A stretch of DNA of 40,603 bases, from the NCBI GenBank assembly GCA_003158475.1, contig PMJR01000130.1, forward strand, positions 60,590 to 101,192. The letters run 5' to 3'. Made by a program: the position numbers and the translations under genes. Origin of the DNA: Ignavibacteriota bacterium (GTDB lineage: Bacteria; Bacteroidota; Ignavibacteria; UBA10030; UBA6906). The notes under the pieces are model-generated. The model saw only the letters and a list, made by a program, of their open reading frames with translations. It made no database searches and was not told where the DNA came from. Within the stretch, counting starts at the first letter, position 1, and every line of letters begins with the position of its first letter. Below are positions 25,309 through 34,395 of this stretch, piece after piece.

Positions 25309-26259
25309 ATGCTCCTCCGCACGCTGAAAAACCTGGTTGAGTACGCGCTCTTCCTCCCGGTGAACGCGCTCGCGCGCAGGATGTCATACCGTGCGGCGGG
25401 ATCCCTCGGATCGGCGGTGGGCGGATTCGTCTGGCGCTGCGCAGGGTACCGTACGTCGATCACGCTCGACAACCTGAGAAGGGCGTTCCCCGGGATGCCG
25501 GAACAGGAAATCCGGACGATCGCCCTGGGCGCCTACCGCGGATACGGGCGTGCGCTCATGGAGATGCTCTGGTCCGGCGGTGCGGGGGAGGATGAGCTGC
25601 GGAGCACGATGACCCTCGAGAATCCGGAGGTTCCCCTTGATGCGCTTGCGCGCGGGAAGGGGCTCATACTCCTCTCGGGGCATTTCGGCGCGTGGGAGTT
25701 TATTGTGACCTCCATGAGCCTTCTCCTCGGCCGGCCTGTCACTGCCATCGCCCAGCCGCAGCGAAACAGGTATGTCGACGCGGTCATCACGGCGAACAGG
25801 AACAGATTCGGGAGCGGCACCATCGCGATGCACCAGTCGGTGCGCGAGGTGATGAAACTCCTCCAGTCGGGGAAGATCGTCGGGATGCTGGGAGACCAGA
25901 GTGGTCCGAAAGAATCGCTCTTTGTCGACTTCTTCGGCCGCCCCGCGGCGACGCACCGCGGCGCCGCCGCGTTCAGCCTCAGATTTGACACCCCAATCGT
26001 GATGTTCTTTTTCATCCGCCAGGCGGACGGGACGTACAGGACTGTCTACGAGGAGGTCGACAGGGAGGGACTCCGGGGGACGTCCGAAGAGAACATCGTC
26101 GAGCTCACCCGGCGCCACACGGCGGTCCTCGAACGGTACATCCGGAAATACCCCGATCATTGGCTCTGGATGCACAAGCGGTGGAAGCATACGGAGTACT
26201 TTGAATCGCTCCCCCCCGGCGCCCGGCGTCACGATCCCGCCGGCGAGAGCGTGCGATGA
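25309..26259 (+). CDS. Lipid A biosynthesis (LpxL/HtrB-type) acyltransferase
   Basis: A 316-residue inner-membrane acyltransferase. It is expected to add a secondary acyl chain to lipid A or a similar acceptor. The catalytic motif of the family is seen as SGHFGAWE, His followed at four residues by the WE pair. Further signs are GDQSGPKES, VDFFGRPAATHRGAAAF and the terminal WLWMHKRWKHTEYF. The N-terminal hydrophobic helix should anchor it. ATG 25309 is preceded by CAGCAGG; a GTG at 25300 is also in frame. The stop overlaps the heptosyltransferase start by 4 nt, supporting an LPS role. Confidence 0.87.
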   Translation: MLLRTLKNLVEYALFLPVNALARRMSYRAAGSLGSAVGGFVWRCAGYRTSITLDNLRRAFPGMPEQEIRTIALGAYRGYGRALMEMLWSGGAGEDELRSTMTLENPEVPLDALARGKGLILLSGHFGAWEFIVTSMSLLLGRPVTAIAQPQRNRYVDAVITANRNRFGSGTIAMHQSVREVMKLLQSGKIVGMLGDQSGPKESLFVDFFGRPAATHRGAAAFSLRFDTPIVMFFFIRQADGTYRTVYEEVDREGLRGTSEENIVELTRRHTAVLERYIRKYPDHWLWMHKRWKHTEYFESLPPGARRHDPAGESVR

Positions 26260-27311
26260 GCGGTCCCCGTTCAATCCTCGTGGTCCAGACTGCATTCGTG
26301 GGTGACGTCATCCTCGTCCTCCCGCTTCTCGCTCTCCTCCATGAGACGTTCCCCGGAACGAACATCACGGCCGTCACGATCCCCGCGGCGGCGGAACTTC
26401 TTTCCGGGCAACCCGGCGTGCAGGGTGTTATCGCCTATGACAAGAGGGGGGGGGACAGAGGCCTGCGGGGGCTTCTCTCGACGGCGTCACGGATCCGCGC
26501 CGCCCGTTTTGACATCGCGGTGATCCCGCACAGGTCTCTCCGGAGCGCGCTTCTCTGCCGGCTTGCGGGGATTCCCGTGAGGATCGGATTCGACACGAGC
26601 GCAGGGCGGTTTCTTCTGACGCACACCGTTCGCTACGTCGGGACCGACAATGAAATCCGGCGGAATCTTTCCCTGGCCGTCCCGCTCGGCGTTCCGTCTC
26701 CTCCGTTCACGATCCCCCGGCTCACACCGTCGGCTCTGGACGGGCTCGTCGTCGATGCGTTCCTCCGCAGGAGTTTCGGGGAGGATGCCCTCCGCCCCGG
26801 TGTCACGTGCGTTGCGGTGGCGCCCGGATCCGCATGGAACACGAAGCGGTGGCCGGAATCGAAATTTGTGTCTCTGGTCAGGTTCCTACTGGACGACGGG
26901 AACCGCGTCGTCCTCATCGGGGGGCCCGCGGACCGGAATCTCTGCTCGCGTCTGCGGAGCGCTCTTCCCGACCGCCGTCTGGCGGACGCATCGGGACGGC
27001 TCTCGCTCCTGGAATCGGCGGAGCTCATCTCCCGGTGCGCGGTTCTCGTCAGCAACGACAGCGCACCGGTGCACATGGCCGTGGGAATGGGTGTTCCCGT
27101 CGTTGCCATATTCGGACCGACCCTCCCGTCGTTCGGATTTGCACCGCCCGGCCCCCGTGACCGCGTCGTCGAGACGATGGATCTCTACTGCCGCCCCTGT
27201 TCCATCCACGGGGGAACCCGGTGCCCGACCGGGACGTTTGACTGCATGAACCGCATATCCGCCGAAAGGGTACGCAGGGAGGTCATGGCGGTTGCGCGAG
27301 TGGACACGTAA
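26256..27311 (+). CDS. waaF: GT9 lipopolysaccharide heptosyltransferase (WaaF-like)
   Basis: A 351-residue glycosyltransferase family 9 protein, expected to transfer heptose from an ADP-heptose donor to the LPS core at the cytoplasmic face. The N-terminal acceptor domain begins ILVVQTAFVGDVILVLPLL. The nucleotide-sugar domain has VAVAPGSAWNTKRWPE, VLIGGP, and SNDSAPVHMAVGMGVPVVAIFG, and the Cys-rich end DLYCRPCSIHGG is typical of heptosyltransferase II. A G9 tract (26446-26454) interrupts a loop near residue 65. The ATGA overlap ties it to the acyltransferase gene. Confidence 0.87.
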   Translation: MSGPRSILVVQTAFVGDVILVLPLLALLHETFPGTNITAVTIPAAAELLSGQPGVQGVIAYDKRGGDRGLRGLLSTASRIRAARFDIAVIPHRSLRSALLCRLAGIPVRIGFDTSAGRFLLTHTVRYVGTDNEIRRNLSLAVPLGVPSPPFTIPRLTPSALDGLVVDAFLRRSFGEDALRPGVTCVAVAPGSAWNTKRWPESKFVSLVRFLLDDGNRVVLIGGPADRNLCSRLRSALPDRRLADASGRLSLLESAELISRCAVLVSNDSAPVHMAVGMGVPVVAIFGPTLPSFGFAPPGPRDRVVETMDLYCRPCSIHGGTRCPTGTFDCMNRISAERVRREVMAVARVDT

Positions 27312-27343
27312 GGGAGGCACGACAGGAAAACCCGGAGACGAAC

Positions 27344-27988
27344 ATGGCACTGAATCTGAACGTCGACACGCGCGAGCCGGCGGACAGGGCGCTGGTCCTG
27401 GCCGCGGAAGTGGTCCAGGCGGGGGGAATCGTCGTCTATCCGACGGAGACGGTATACGGTCTTGGCGCAAACGCATGGAACCCTGAAGCGGTGGAACGGG
27501 TGCACGCGCTGAAGAAGAGAAAGGGAGGGAAGCCCGTCCTCGTCATCGTTCACAATGCGGGGGCCGTTCCGGGGCTCACCGATGAGATCACGGAGGCTGG
27601 AAGGATGCTGATAGAGTCTTTCTGGCCCGGGCCGCTCACGCTTCTGTTCCGGTCGGGTGCTCACGTCCCCCGGGCGGTGACGGGGGTATCGGGGAAGATA
27701 GGGATCCGTCTCCCCTCGAGCCGGCTGTGTGTACGCCTCAGCGAGCTGAGCGGCTGTCCGCTCATCTCGACGAGCGCGAACATTTCGGGAGAGCCCGTCT
27801 CCGGAAGCGTTCCCGAGATCGAGCGCGCCCTGGGCCCGGGGGTGGATCTCTTCATTGACGGAGGCGTTCTTCCTCCCGGGCTCCCCTCCAGCGTCGTGGA
27901 TGTTTCCGGCAGGGTCCCGCACATGGTGAGGGAGGGGAGGATTTCGTTCGAGGAAATTCAACGCATCGTGCCAACAATTACCCGGTGA
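27344..27988 (+). CDS. tsaC: L-threonylcarbamoyladenylate synthase (TsaC/YrdC type)
   Basis: A 214-residue YrdC-domain enzyme. It makes threonylcarbamoyl-AMP from threonine, bicarbonate and ATP, the first step of t6A37 formation in tRNAs reading ANN codons. Motifs are GGIVVYPTETVYGLG (26-40), LKKRKGGKPVLVIV, and ISTSANISGEP. It lacks the extra Sua5 domain, so it is the short TsaC form. ATG follows GGAG at 7 nt. It sits between the LPS genes and a deacetylase; no other t6A gene is near. Confidence 0.9.
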   Translation: MALNLNVDTREPADRALVLAAEVVQAGGIVVYPTETVYGLGANAWNPEAVERVHALKKRKGGKPVLVIVHNAGAVPGLTDEITEAGRMLIESFWPGPLTLLFRSGAHVPRAVTGVSGKIGIRLPSSRLCVRLSELSGCPLISTSANISGEPVSGSVPEIERALGPGVDLFIDGGVLPPGLPSSVVDVSGRVPHMVREGRISFEEIQRIVPTITR

Positions 27989-27989
27989 G

Positions 27990-30365
27990 ATGACTATGTG
28001 CAGGAGAGTGCTGCTGCTCAGTTTCACCTTGTTCATTCCGCTCGTGCTTGCCGCGCAGGAGCAGCGGGAGGATGTGCACCAGGCCCTTCTGGACATTTCC
28101 CAGGATCGCGTCCTGATGGACCTCTCGGCACATCCTGACGACGAGGACGGTGCGTCGCTGGCGTATTACAGGCTGCGATTCGGCGTCCGGACATACTCCA
28201 TCCTCTTCACGCGGGGGGAGGGGGGACAGAACGAAAAAGGGCCGGAGCTGTACGAGGAACTCGGGGTTCTCCGCTCGCGCGAGACGGAAGAGGCCGGGCG
28301 CGTTCTCGGCGCCGAGGTGCATTTTCTCAATTTCCTGGACTTTGGATATTCGAAAACGGCGACGGAGACGTTTCAGAAATGGGGGGGAGAGAAGGAGGCG
28401 TTGCGCCGCCTTGTGTACGTCATCCGGAAATACAAACCCGACGTCATCTTCACAAACCACAACACGATCGACGGCCACGGAAACCACCAGGCCGTCGCCA
28501 TCACCGCGATCGCCGCGTTTGACGCGGCGGCGGACTCCGCGTTTTTCCCGGATCAGCTCCGCGAGCGAGGGATCACGCTCTGGCAACCGAGGAAGCTCTT
28601 CTTCCGGGCGTTCGGCCGGTCCGAGCCCGTTGCAGACGTCTCGAACGACATCAACGCGACGGACCCCGGCCGGGGAAAGACGTATCTCGACATCGCCGTC
28701 GAAGCGCTCCGGAAGCACAGGACACAGGGGATGGAACGGGCCAACCTGCGCGCATTCACCCGGGGGAAAAGCCTCTACAAGCTGATGCGCGCCAACAGCC
28801 TGTACGAGCAGGACAGCACGAGTTTCTTTTCCGGCATCGACCTGTTCCGCGACCCGTCCGTGGCGCGGCTCGCCCGGATCCGCCGCGAACTTGACGGTCT
28901 GCATGAGGGGATGTCGAAGGACTCAATGGTGAGCATCACCGGTGCGGTTGTCGCCCGTTGCGATTCCATGGAGCGTACGCCGGGACTCTCCGATCTGGCC
29001 CGAAGGATGCTGGACCACTGGGTGGTCGAGTCCGGGGAGCTGGCCTCGGCGGTCTGCGGGATCACGGCGGGGTTCCGCCTTCAGGATTCCGTTGTCGTCC
29101 CGCGACAGAGAGTCAATTGCGACCTCACCGTCTCCTCGGACGGCTGCAGTCTGGAAGAAGTCCGCTGGAACGTTCACACGCCTGAGGGCTGGGTGATCGA
29201 CCCGAGCCCGGACGTCCCCCGCGTTTCGGGTGCGCTGGCGGATCGCCGCGTCGAAACGCTCACCGTCGGCGAAAACGCGCTCCCGACCCTCCCCCTGTCG
29301 GTCACGCAGTACAGGTCGATCGAAGGGCGCGACGAGGTACGCGCACGCGTTGACATGCTTGCGGACGGACACCCCGTGCGGCTGACGGTCACCCCCTCGT
29401 TCGAAGTCGCGCCGCCTCTCATGATTGACGTACAGCCCCGGTCCGTTGCACTGCTCCGTTCGCGTGCGGCGGAGGGGTTTGTCCTCGGGTACACGGTCCG
29501 CAATTTTCTCCCCCACAAGACGGCGGGCCGCGTCGGCATCCGCGCCACGGTCGGGTGGAGTGCCGAGAATATGCCGTTCGTCATAGAAGCGGAAGACAGT
29601 TCCGCCACGGGGACGATCCGCGTGCGGCCGCCTGCGGACATTCCCCCGGGCGCATATACGATTCATGTCCGGACTGAGCTCTCGAGCGTTCCCGTGACGG
29701 TTCATGTGATCCCTGCGGCGGTGGACCCGGGGGTCCGTGTCGGCATCATCAGGAGCCAGGACAATACGATGGAGTCGGCTGCGGGGACGCTCGGAGTGGA
29801 CTGCAACCCCGTGTCCGACGAGGAGCTCCGCGGCGGATCCCTGTCCCGCTACACCACGATCGTCGTGGACATCCGCGCATACCTTCTTCGCGACGCGCTC
29901 AGGGAAAATAACGCAAGGCTCCTCGAGTATGTCCGGTCGGGGGGAAACCTTGTCGTAATGTACCAGCGGGCACAGGAATGGAAGCCAGAGTACGCCCCGT
30001 TTCCGTTCGAGATCAGCGGGAGACGCGTGTGCGTCGAGGAAGCCCCCATTCATATCCTCACCCCGGCGCACCCCCTGCTGAACACGCCCAACCCGATCGG
30101 CGAATCCGACTGGGCGGGATGGATACAGGAAAGGGGGCTCTATTTCCCTGCCGGGGTTCCAGGAGTCTATTCCAGGCTTCTCTCCTCCGGCGACCCGGAC
30201 GAGCCGCAGCTTGACACGGGCTACATTGTGGCGCCGTACGGCAGGGGGTCGTACATCTACACGTGCTACGTCTGGTACAGGCAGATGAAGGAGGGGAACC
30301 CCGGCGCATTCCGTTGCTTCGCGAACATGCTCTGTTACCCGCTCCACAGGTCCACCGCCCCATGA
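27990..30365 (+). CDS. Exported PIG-L family deacetylase with C-terminal glutamine-amidotransferase-like domain
   Basis: A 791-residue protein with a signal peptide ending near LAAQE. The N-terminal PIG-L/LmbE domain has AHPDDE (metal ligands His48 and Asp51) and DGHGNHQ (His166), so it is a zinc-dependent N-acetylglucosamine-type deacetylase. The middle (about 340-580) is beta-rich. The C-terminal part (about 585-785; VRVGIIRSQDN, GGNLVVMYQRAQEW, GRGSYIYT) resembles a class I glutamine-amidotransferase/ThuA-like fold without an obvious catalytic Cys. It starts 1 nt after tsaC, and its stop overlaps the next gene by 4 nt. The substrate could be an envelope or scavenged glycan. Confidence 0.83.
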   Translation: MTMCRRVLLLSFTLFIPLVLAAQEQREDVHQALLDISQDRVLMDLSAHPDDEDGASLAYYRLRFGVRTYSILFTRGEGGQNEKGPELYEELGVLRSRETEEAGRVLGAEVHFLNFLDFGYSKTATETFQKWGGEKEALRRLVYVIRKYKPDVIFTNHNTIDGHGNHQAVAITAIAAFDAAADSAFFPDQLRERGITLWQPRKLFFRAFGRSEPVADVSNDINATDPGRGKTYLDIAVEALRKHRTQGMERANLRAFTRGKSLYKLMRANSLYEQDSTSFFSGIDLFRDPSVARLARIRRELDGLHEGMSKDSMVSITGAVVARCDSMERTPGLSDLARRMLDHWVVESGELASAVCGITAGFRLQDSVVVPRQRVNCDLTVSSDGCSLEEVRWNVHTPEGWVIDPSPDVPRVSGALADRRVETLTVGENALPTLPLSVTQYRSIEGRDEVRARVDMLADGHPVRLTVTPSFEVAPPLMIDVQPRSVALLRSRAAEGFVLGYTVRNFLPHKTAGRVGIRATVGWSAENMPFVIEAEDSSATGTIRVRPPADIPPGAYTIHVRTELSSVPVTVHVIPAAVDPGVRVGIIRSQDNTMESAAGTLGVDCNPVSDEELRGGSLSRYTTIVVDIRAYLLRDALRENNARLLEYVRSGGNLVVMYQRAQEWKPEYAPFPFEISGRRVCVEEAPIHILTPAHPLLNTPNPIGESDWAGWIQERGLYFPAGVPGVYSRLLSSGDPDEPQLDTGYIVAPYGRGSYIYTCYVWYRQMKEGNPGAFRCFANMLCYPLHRSTAP

Positions 30366-31393
30366 AGCATCTCCTTGTGATCCTGGCAGGACTCTCGTGC
30401 GCCGGCTGCGCGAAAAGCGGCGTGACGCCGGTTGTTGTCTATTCTCCGCACGGGAAGGAAATGCTCTCCGCGTTCGCAGGGGCGTACGAAAAGGAACATC
30501 CCTCTGTTGCCGTGCAGTGGCTGGACATGGGGTCACAGGACGTATACGACAGGGTCCGCACGGAACGGGAGAACCCTCAGGCGGATATCTGGTGGGGAGG
30601 ACCCATGACGGCGTTCTTCCGCGCGGAACGCGAGGGACTCCTCGAGCGATACGTTCCGTCGTGGGACAGCGTATCCGACCCGGCGGCAAGGAGTGCGGGA
30701 GATTTCTGGTACGGGACGTTCCTCACCCCCGAAGTGATAATGTACAACAGCAACCGGATCTCCGCGGACAGTGCGCCGAAGGACTGGGACGACCTCCTTG
30801 ACCCCGTCTGGCGCGGCAAGATCGTCATACGCTCTCCTCTGGCTTCCGGGACGATGCGTATCATATTCTCTTCGATGATCGAACGATCGCGTGAAGGGGG
30901 AGGGGGCACCCGGGGGGGATTCGACTGGCTCCGGAGGCTCGACGCGAACACGAAGACGTACGCTGCCGATCCCACACAGCTCTATATAGCCATCGCCCGC
31001 GAGGAGGGGCTTGTGACGCTCTGGGATCTTCCCGACGTCATGCTCCAGGTGGAGTCGCATCACTACCCCTTCGCGTATGTGCTTCCTTCGTCCGGGACCC
31101 CCCTCATCACCGACGGGATCGCCCTGATCAGGGGGGCACGGCACCCGGAAGAAGCAAAGGCGTTCTATGAGTTTGTCACATCACGTGCGAGCATGATCCG
31201 GCAGGCGCGCGAATTCTACCGTATTCCCGCCCGGAGGGACATCCCGCGCCCGGAGCTCCCTCCGTGGATGCAGTCGCTTCAGATCAGGTCGCTGGCTGTC
31301 AATTTCGACACGCTCGCTTCGTACGAGAGGGAGTGGATGAAGACCTGGGACGAAAGCGTCAGGGGGCGGGGCACGAACTCAGCGGGGGAGTAG
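30362..31393 (+). CDS. ABC transporter substrate-binding lipoprotein (FbpA/AfuA-like)
   Basis: A 343-residue periplasmic binding protein of the iron/polyamine/phosphosugar class (SBP families 6 and 8). The N-terminus ends in a lipobox-like CAGC (Cys16). The core begins VVVYSPHGKEMLSAF, with later NPQADIWWGGP, a SDPAARSAGDFWYG stretch and ITDGIALIRGARHPEEA. Members bind Fe3+, putrescine, thiamine or hexose phosphates; I cannot tell which here. The ATG at 30362 overlaps the PIG-L stop (ATGA); an earlier in-frame start would lie wholly in PIG-L. It forms a complete transporter with the next two genes. Confidence 0.83.
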   Translation: MKHLLVILAGLSCAGCAKSGVTPVVVYSPHGKEMLSAFAGAYEKEHPSVAVQWLDMGSQDVYDRVRTERENPQADIWWGGPMTAFFRAEREGLLERYVPSWDSVSDPAARSAGDFWYGTFLTPEVIMYNSNRISADSAPKDWDDLLDPVWRGKIVIRSPLASGTMRIIFSSMIERSREGGGGTRGGFDWLRRLDANTKTYAADPTQLYIAIAREEGLVTLWDLPDVMLQVESHHYPFAYVLPSSGTPLITDGIALIRGARHPEEAKAFYEFVTSRASMIRQAREFYRIPARRDIPRPELPPWMQSLQIRSLAVNFDTLASYEREWMKTWDESVRGRGTNSAGE

Positions 31394-31397
31394 GGCG

Positions 31398-32456
31398 ATG
31401 GCCGCGCTCAGCCTGAGGGGGGTTGCAAAGAACTTCGGATCGTTTGCCGCCGTCCATCCCACTGACATGGAAATCTCTTCCGGGGAATTCTACGCCATAC
31501 TCGGGCCAAGCGGCTGCGGCAAGACCACCCTCCTGAGGATGATCGGCGGCTACGAACGGCCTGATGGTGGGACCGTTTTCCTGGGGGGGAACGACATCAC
31601 CCGGCTCGGGCCGCAGGAACGCGGAATCGGGATGGTGTTTCAGAACTACGCCCTCTTCCCCCACATGACGGTATTCGAAAACGTCGCGTACGGGCTCCGT
31701 GCGAGGAACGTGCGGGGGGATGCCGTTCGCGACAGGGTGATGGAAGCGCTGGAGAGCGTGCGGCTCTCGGCGAAGCACCAGTCTCCCGTTCCCGCGCTGA
31801 GCGGAGGGGAACAACAGCGTGTGGCGGTTGCGCGCGCGCTCGTGATCCGTCCGGCGCTCCTCCTCTTTGACGAGCCTCTGAGCAACCTGGATATCGCGCT
31901 GCGGCTGCAGACCCGGGAGGAAATCCGGTTGCTCCAGCGCTCGACAGGGATTACGACAGTGTACGTCACGCACGACCAGGGGGAAGCAATGAGCCTGGCG
32001 GACAAGATAGGCGTCATGCGGGAGGGCCGGCTCGAGCAGTCGGGCGAACCCGTGCTCCTGTACGGGAGTCCGGCAAACACGTTCGTGGCGGAATTCCTCG
32101 GCGGCGCCTCGCTCGTTGATTGCGAGATCGGCCCTGCGCGGGACAGCCTCGCCTGGAACGGCGTCGCACTCCGCATTCCCGCGGGGCAGGATGTTCCTCC
32201 TCCCGGACCCGCGGTGCTGGCAATAAAGCCGGAAGCCCTCTCGTTGGAAGAGAACGGTGACGGTGCGGGCATGCGGGCGACTGTTCGTTCACGCGAATAC
32301 ACGGGATTCACGACGACGTTCGGGCTCCTTGCGGGAGACCGGGTTCTGAAAGCGCTTGTCGTCAGCACACCGGAGAGCGGACGAGTGGCCCCGGGGATGC
32401 AGGTTTCCCTGCGCATGGACTGGCGGCATTGCCATCTCTACGGGAGCAGGAGATGA
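31398..32456 (+). CDS. ABC transporter ATP-binding protein (FbpC/PotA-like)
   Basis: A 352-residue ATPase with Walker A GPSGCGKTT (36-44), Q-loop Gln83, signature LSGGEQQR (133-140), Walker B LLLFDEP with Glu158 and a switch His in VTHDQGEA. The C-terminal about 110 residues form a TOBE-type domain seen in the MalK/PotA/FbpC branch. ATG lies 4 nt after the binding-protein stop, and it overlaps the permease gene by 4 nt. It powers the fused permease encoded next. It is also the only MalK-type ATPase in the window, so it could conceivably serve the ATPase-less sugar importer. Confidence 0.9.
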   Translation: MAALSLRGVAKNFGSFAAVHPTDMEISSGEFYAILGPSGCGKTTLLRMIGGYERPDGGTVFLGGNDITRLGPQERGIGMVFQNYALFPHMTVFENVAYGLRARNVRGDAVRDRVMEALESVRLSAKHQSPVPALSGGEQQRVAVARALVIRPALLLFDEPLSNLDIALRLQTREEIRLLQRSTGITTVYVTHDQGEAMSLADKIGVMREGRLEQSGEPVLLYGSPANTFVAEFLGGASLVDCEIGPARDSLAWNGVALRIPAGQDVPPPGPAVLAIKPEALSLEENGDGAGMRATVRSREYTGFTTTFGLLAGDRVLKALVVSTPESGRVAPGMQVSLRMDWRHCHLYGSRR

Positions 32457-34141
32457 AGGGCCGCCGGCTGAGCGCGATTGTCACGGCGTCGCTTCTGGGG
32501 GCGGTGTTCGTTGTCTGTGTCCTCTACCCGCTCGGCGTGATGGCTGCCAGGAGCCTCGGGGAGGAGGGGAGGTATTCGCTGGACCGCTACCGGCTCCTGT
32601 TCGACATGTCGAACAGGGGGAACCTCGAGGCGGTCATGAATTCCGTTGGTGTCTCCCTGGTCTCCGTCGCAGCGAGCGGAGTGCTCGGCGTGTTTCTCGC
32701 ATTCGTCTTTACGCAGCTTCGTTTCTCGTTTCGCTCTCCTCTTGCCCGTCTTGCTGTTCTCCCTGTCGCCCTTCCGCCGCTCGTGGGCGTCATCGCGTTC
32801 CTCTTCGTGTTTGGTGACACCGGCATAGTCCCCAGAGGGCTGCAGATCCTGCTCGGGACGCCCGGACCCGTCCTCCCTGCAGGCGGCATCGCCGGGGTGA
32901 TTCTCGTCCACGTTTATTCGTTCCACGTCTATTTCTATCTTTTCGTGTCGGCCGCGCTCGGCGCCCTGGATGCTTCGCAGATTGAGGCGTCAGCCGGGCT
33001 CGGGGGCGGAAAGTGGCGTACGTTCGTCCGGGTTGTCCTGCCGGAACTCCGGCCGGGCATTCTCGCCGCATCGGCGCTCACGTTCATGTCCAGCATGTCG
33101 TCGTTTACCGCACCTCTCCTGTTTGCGGGGGGAAAGCACTTTATCACGCTGGACATTTATGCCTCCAAGCTCAACGGGGACATCGACATGGCGGCTGCGC
33201 AATCCGTCCTCCTCACGGGAGTTTCGCTCGCATTCTACGTCTTTCTGACGCTCGGTCCCGCCCGGGCTCAGGGCTACGCGCGCAAAGGCTCGGCGGCGGC
33301 CGGTCTCCTCACCCCCGGGATCGCGGCGCGCCGGGTGATGGTCGGGCTCGCCGTTGTGGTTCTTGCCGTGGAGCTCCTCCCCGTTCTCGTGATCGTCGCG
33401 CTCTCGCTTGCCCGCGAAGGGTCGTGGACGACCCAGTGGCTCCCGTCATCGTACACGGCGGAGAACTACGTCGCATTGTTCACCGACGCGTCTCTTTTCC
33501 GTCCCGTGATCAACAGTCTTGAGATGGCCCTCCTGGCGCTTGCGGGATCGGTCCTCTTCGGCGTGACGGCGGCATTTCTGGTCTCGCGGAGGAAGAACCG
33601 CGCCATAAGCACGTGGACGAACGTCGCGCTCACGATGCCCTACGCGGTTCCCGGCACCGTCGTCGCGATCGCCCTCATCCTCGCGTTCAACAGACCGCTG
33701 TTTGCGGGCATCCCCGTCATACTCGTGGGAACGTTCTGGATACTCCCGCTGGCGTATTTTGTCCGCGAGTATCCCGTCGTCATCCGCGGGGTCGGGGCGT
33801 CACTCGAAGGACTGGACGGCTCGCTCCTGGAGGCCGCCTCCGGGCTCGGCGCAGGGCCATTCCTCAGGTTCCGCTCGGTGGCACTCCCGCTCCTCCTGCC
33901 GGCGATACTCTCCGCGGGAGTGCTCGTCCTCATCGGGGCGCTCGGAGAATTTGTCTCCTCGATTCTCCTCTATACGTACGACAGCCGCCCCGTCTCTGTG
34001 GAGATTCTTGCACAGCTCCGTCTGTTCAATATCGGAGCGGCGTCGGCGTACTCGGTCCTCCTCATGCTTCTCATACTCGTCCTGCTGCGGCTCTCCGGAG
34101 GATTGCTTGCATCAGACCGCCGTATGTCGTATATTTTATGA
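32453..34141 (+). CDS. ABC transporter fused permease (FbpB-like, two permease domains)
   Basis: A 562-residue membrane protein with two tandem binding-protein-dependent permease domains, about 12 segments, as in FbpB/AfuB and ThiP. Each half has an EAA-type loop: DASQIEASAGLGGGKW in the first and DGSLLEAASGLGAGPF in the second. The ATG at 32453 lies in an ATGA overlap with the ATPase stop, preceded by GGAGCAGGAG; the frame extends 8 codons further but without need. Its last codons overlap a candidate promoter for the tRNA region. Confidence 0.88.
   Translation: MKGRRLSAIVTASLLGAVFVVCVLYPLGVMAARSLGEEGRYSLDRYRLLFDMSNRGNLEAVMNSVGVSLVSVAASGVLGVFLAFVFTQLRFSFRSPLARLAVLPVALPPLVGVIAFLFVFGDTGIVPRGLQILLGTPGPVLPAGGIAGVILVHVYSFHVYFYLFVSAALGALDASQIEASAGLGGGKWRTFVRVVLPELRPGILAASALTFMSSMSSFTAPLLFAGGKHFITLDIYASKLNGDIDMAAAQSVLLTGVSLAFYVFLTLGPARAQGYARKGSAAAGLLTPGIAARRVMVGLAVVVLAVELLPVLVIVALSLAREGSWTTQWLPSSYTAENYVALFTDASLFRPVINSLEMALLALAGSVLFGVTAAFLVSRRKNRAISTWTNVALTMPYAVPGTVVAIALILAFNRPLFAGIPVILVGTFWILPLAYFVREYPVVIRGVGASLEGLDGSLLEAASGLGAGPFLRFRSVALPLLLPAILSAGVLVLIGALGEFVSSILLYTYDSRPVSVEILAQLRLFNIGAASAYSVLLMLLILVLLRLSGGLLASDRRMSYIL
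34107..34135 (+). promoter_or_regulatory. Candidate promoter of the leader/tRNA-Arg unit
   Basis: TTGCAT (34107-34112) and TATATT (34130-34135) are 17 nt apart within the last codons of the permease gene. Transcription would start near 34142, just before the paired segments and the tRNA. Confidence 0.4.
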
Positions 34142-34148
34142 TGGGTTA

Positions 34149-34212
34149 GGCACGCCGGAGGAAGGCGTGTCCGCAGGTCATGCCCGTAAGCGGCGTGATC
34201 GTCAGCCGTGCC
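34149..34212 (+). ncRNA. Candidate structured leader RNA upstream of tRNA-Arg
   Basis: Two strong hairpins are readable. Hairpin A pairs 34150-34156 with 34164-34170 (7 bp, loop GGAGGAA). Hairpin B pairs 34176-34184 with 34192-34200 (9 bp, loop CGTAAGC). An alternative outer helix pairs GGCACG (34149-34154) with CGTGCC (34207-34212) and would exclude hairpin A. A candidate promoter lies just upstream. It does not match the SRP, 6S, tmRNA or common riboswitch consensus that I can recall. It may be a leader rather than a stable RNA. Confidence 0.3.
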
Positions 34213-34244
34213 CGCCCCACCGGTGGAACTACTTGATCCGCTGA
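34167..34244 (+). CDS. Possible 25-residue Arg-rich leader peptide
   Basis: A GTG at 34167 with GGAGG (34157-34161) 5 nt upstream opens a 25-codon frame ending in TGA (34242-34244). The product contains six Arg, including the run RKRRDR (7-12), and two of its Arg codons are CGG (residues 9 and 19), the codon read by the tRNA-Arg(CCG) that follows at 34271. Its ribosome binding site lies in the loop of hairpin A and its Arg codons lie in hairpin B. This resembles an attenuation leader, but Arg codons are frequent by chance in GC-rich DNA. Confidence 0.3.
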   Translation: MSAGHARKRRDRQPCPPHRWNYLIR

Positions 34245-34270
34245 GAGTCACTGGCCGCCGGCGGATTCTT
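34236..34270 (+). terminator. Weak terminator/attenuator-like hairpin before the tRNA
   Basis: ATCCGC (34236-34241) can pair with GCGGAT (34261-34266), and TCTT follows. The T-run is short, and the long loop contains the palindrome CCGCCGGCGG (34255-34264), which could fold alone. If it terminates, it would do so immediately upstream of tRNA-Arg. Confidence 0.2.
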
Positions 34271-34344
<74 letters not shown>

Positions 34345-34395
34345 CGACACTGCTCCGCACGATCTCACATAACAGGCAAAGGACCGTTCAACGCG

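Noticed and set aside
32453-34141. Two separate permease genes
   Set aside because: The frame is continuous and the double-length fused permease is normal for FbpB-type transporters.
34142-34270. SRP (4.5S) RNA
   Set aside because: CAGGTCA and a GTAA loop recall SRP domain IV, but the GGAA loop and the AGCAGCC strand are missing and the stem is fully paired.
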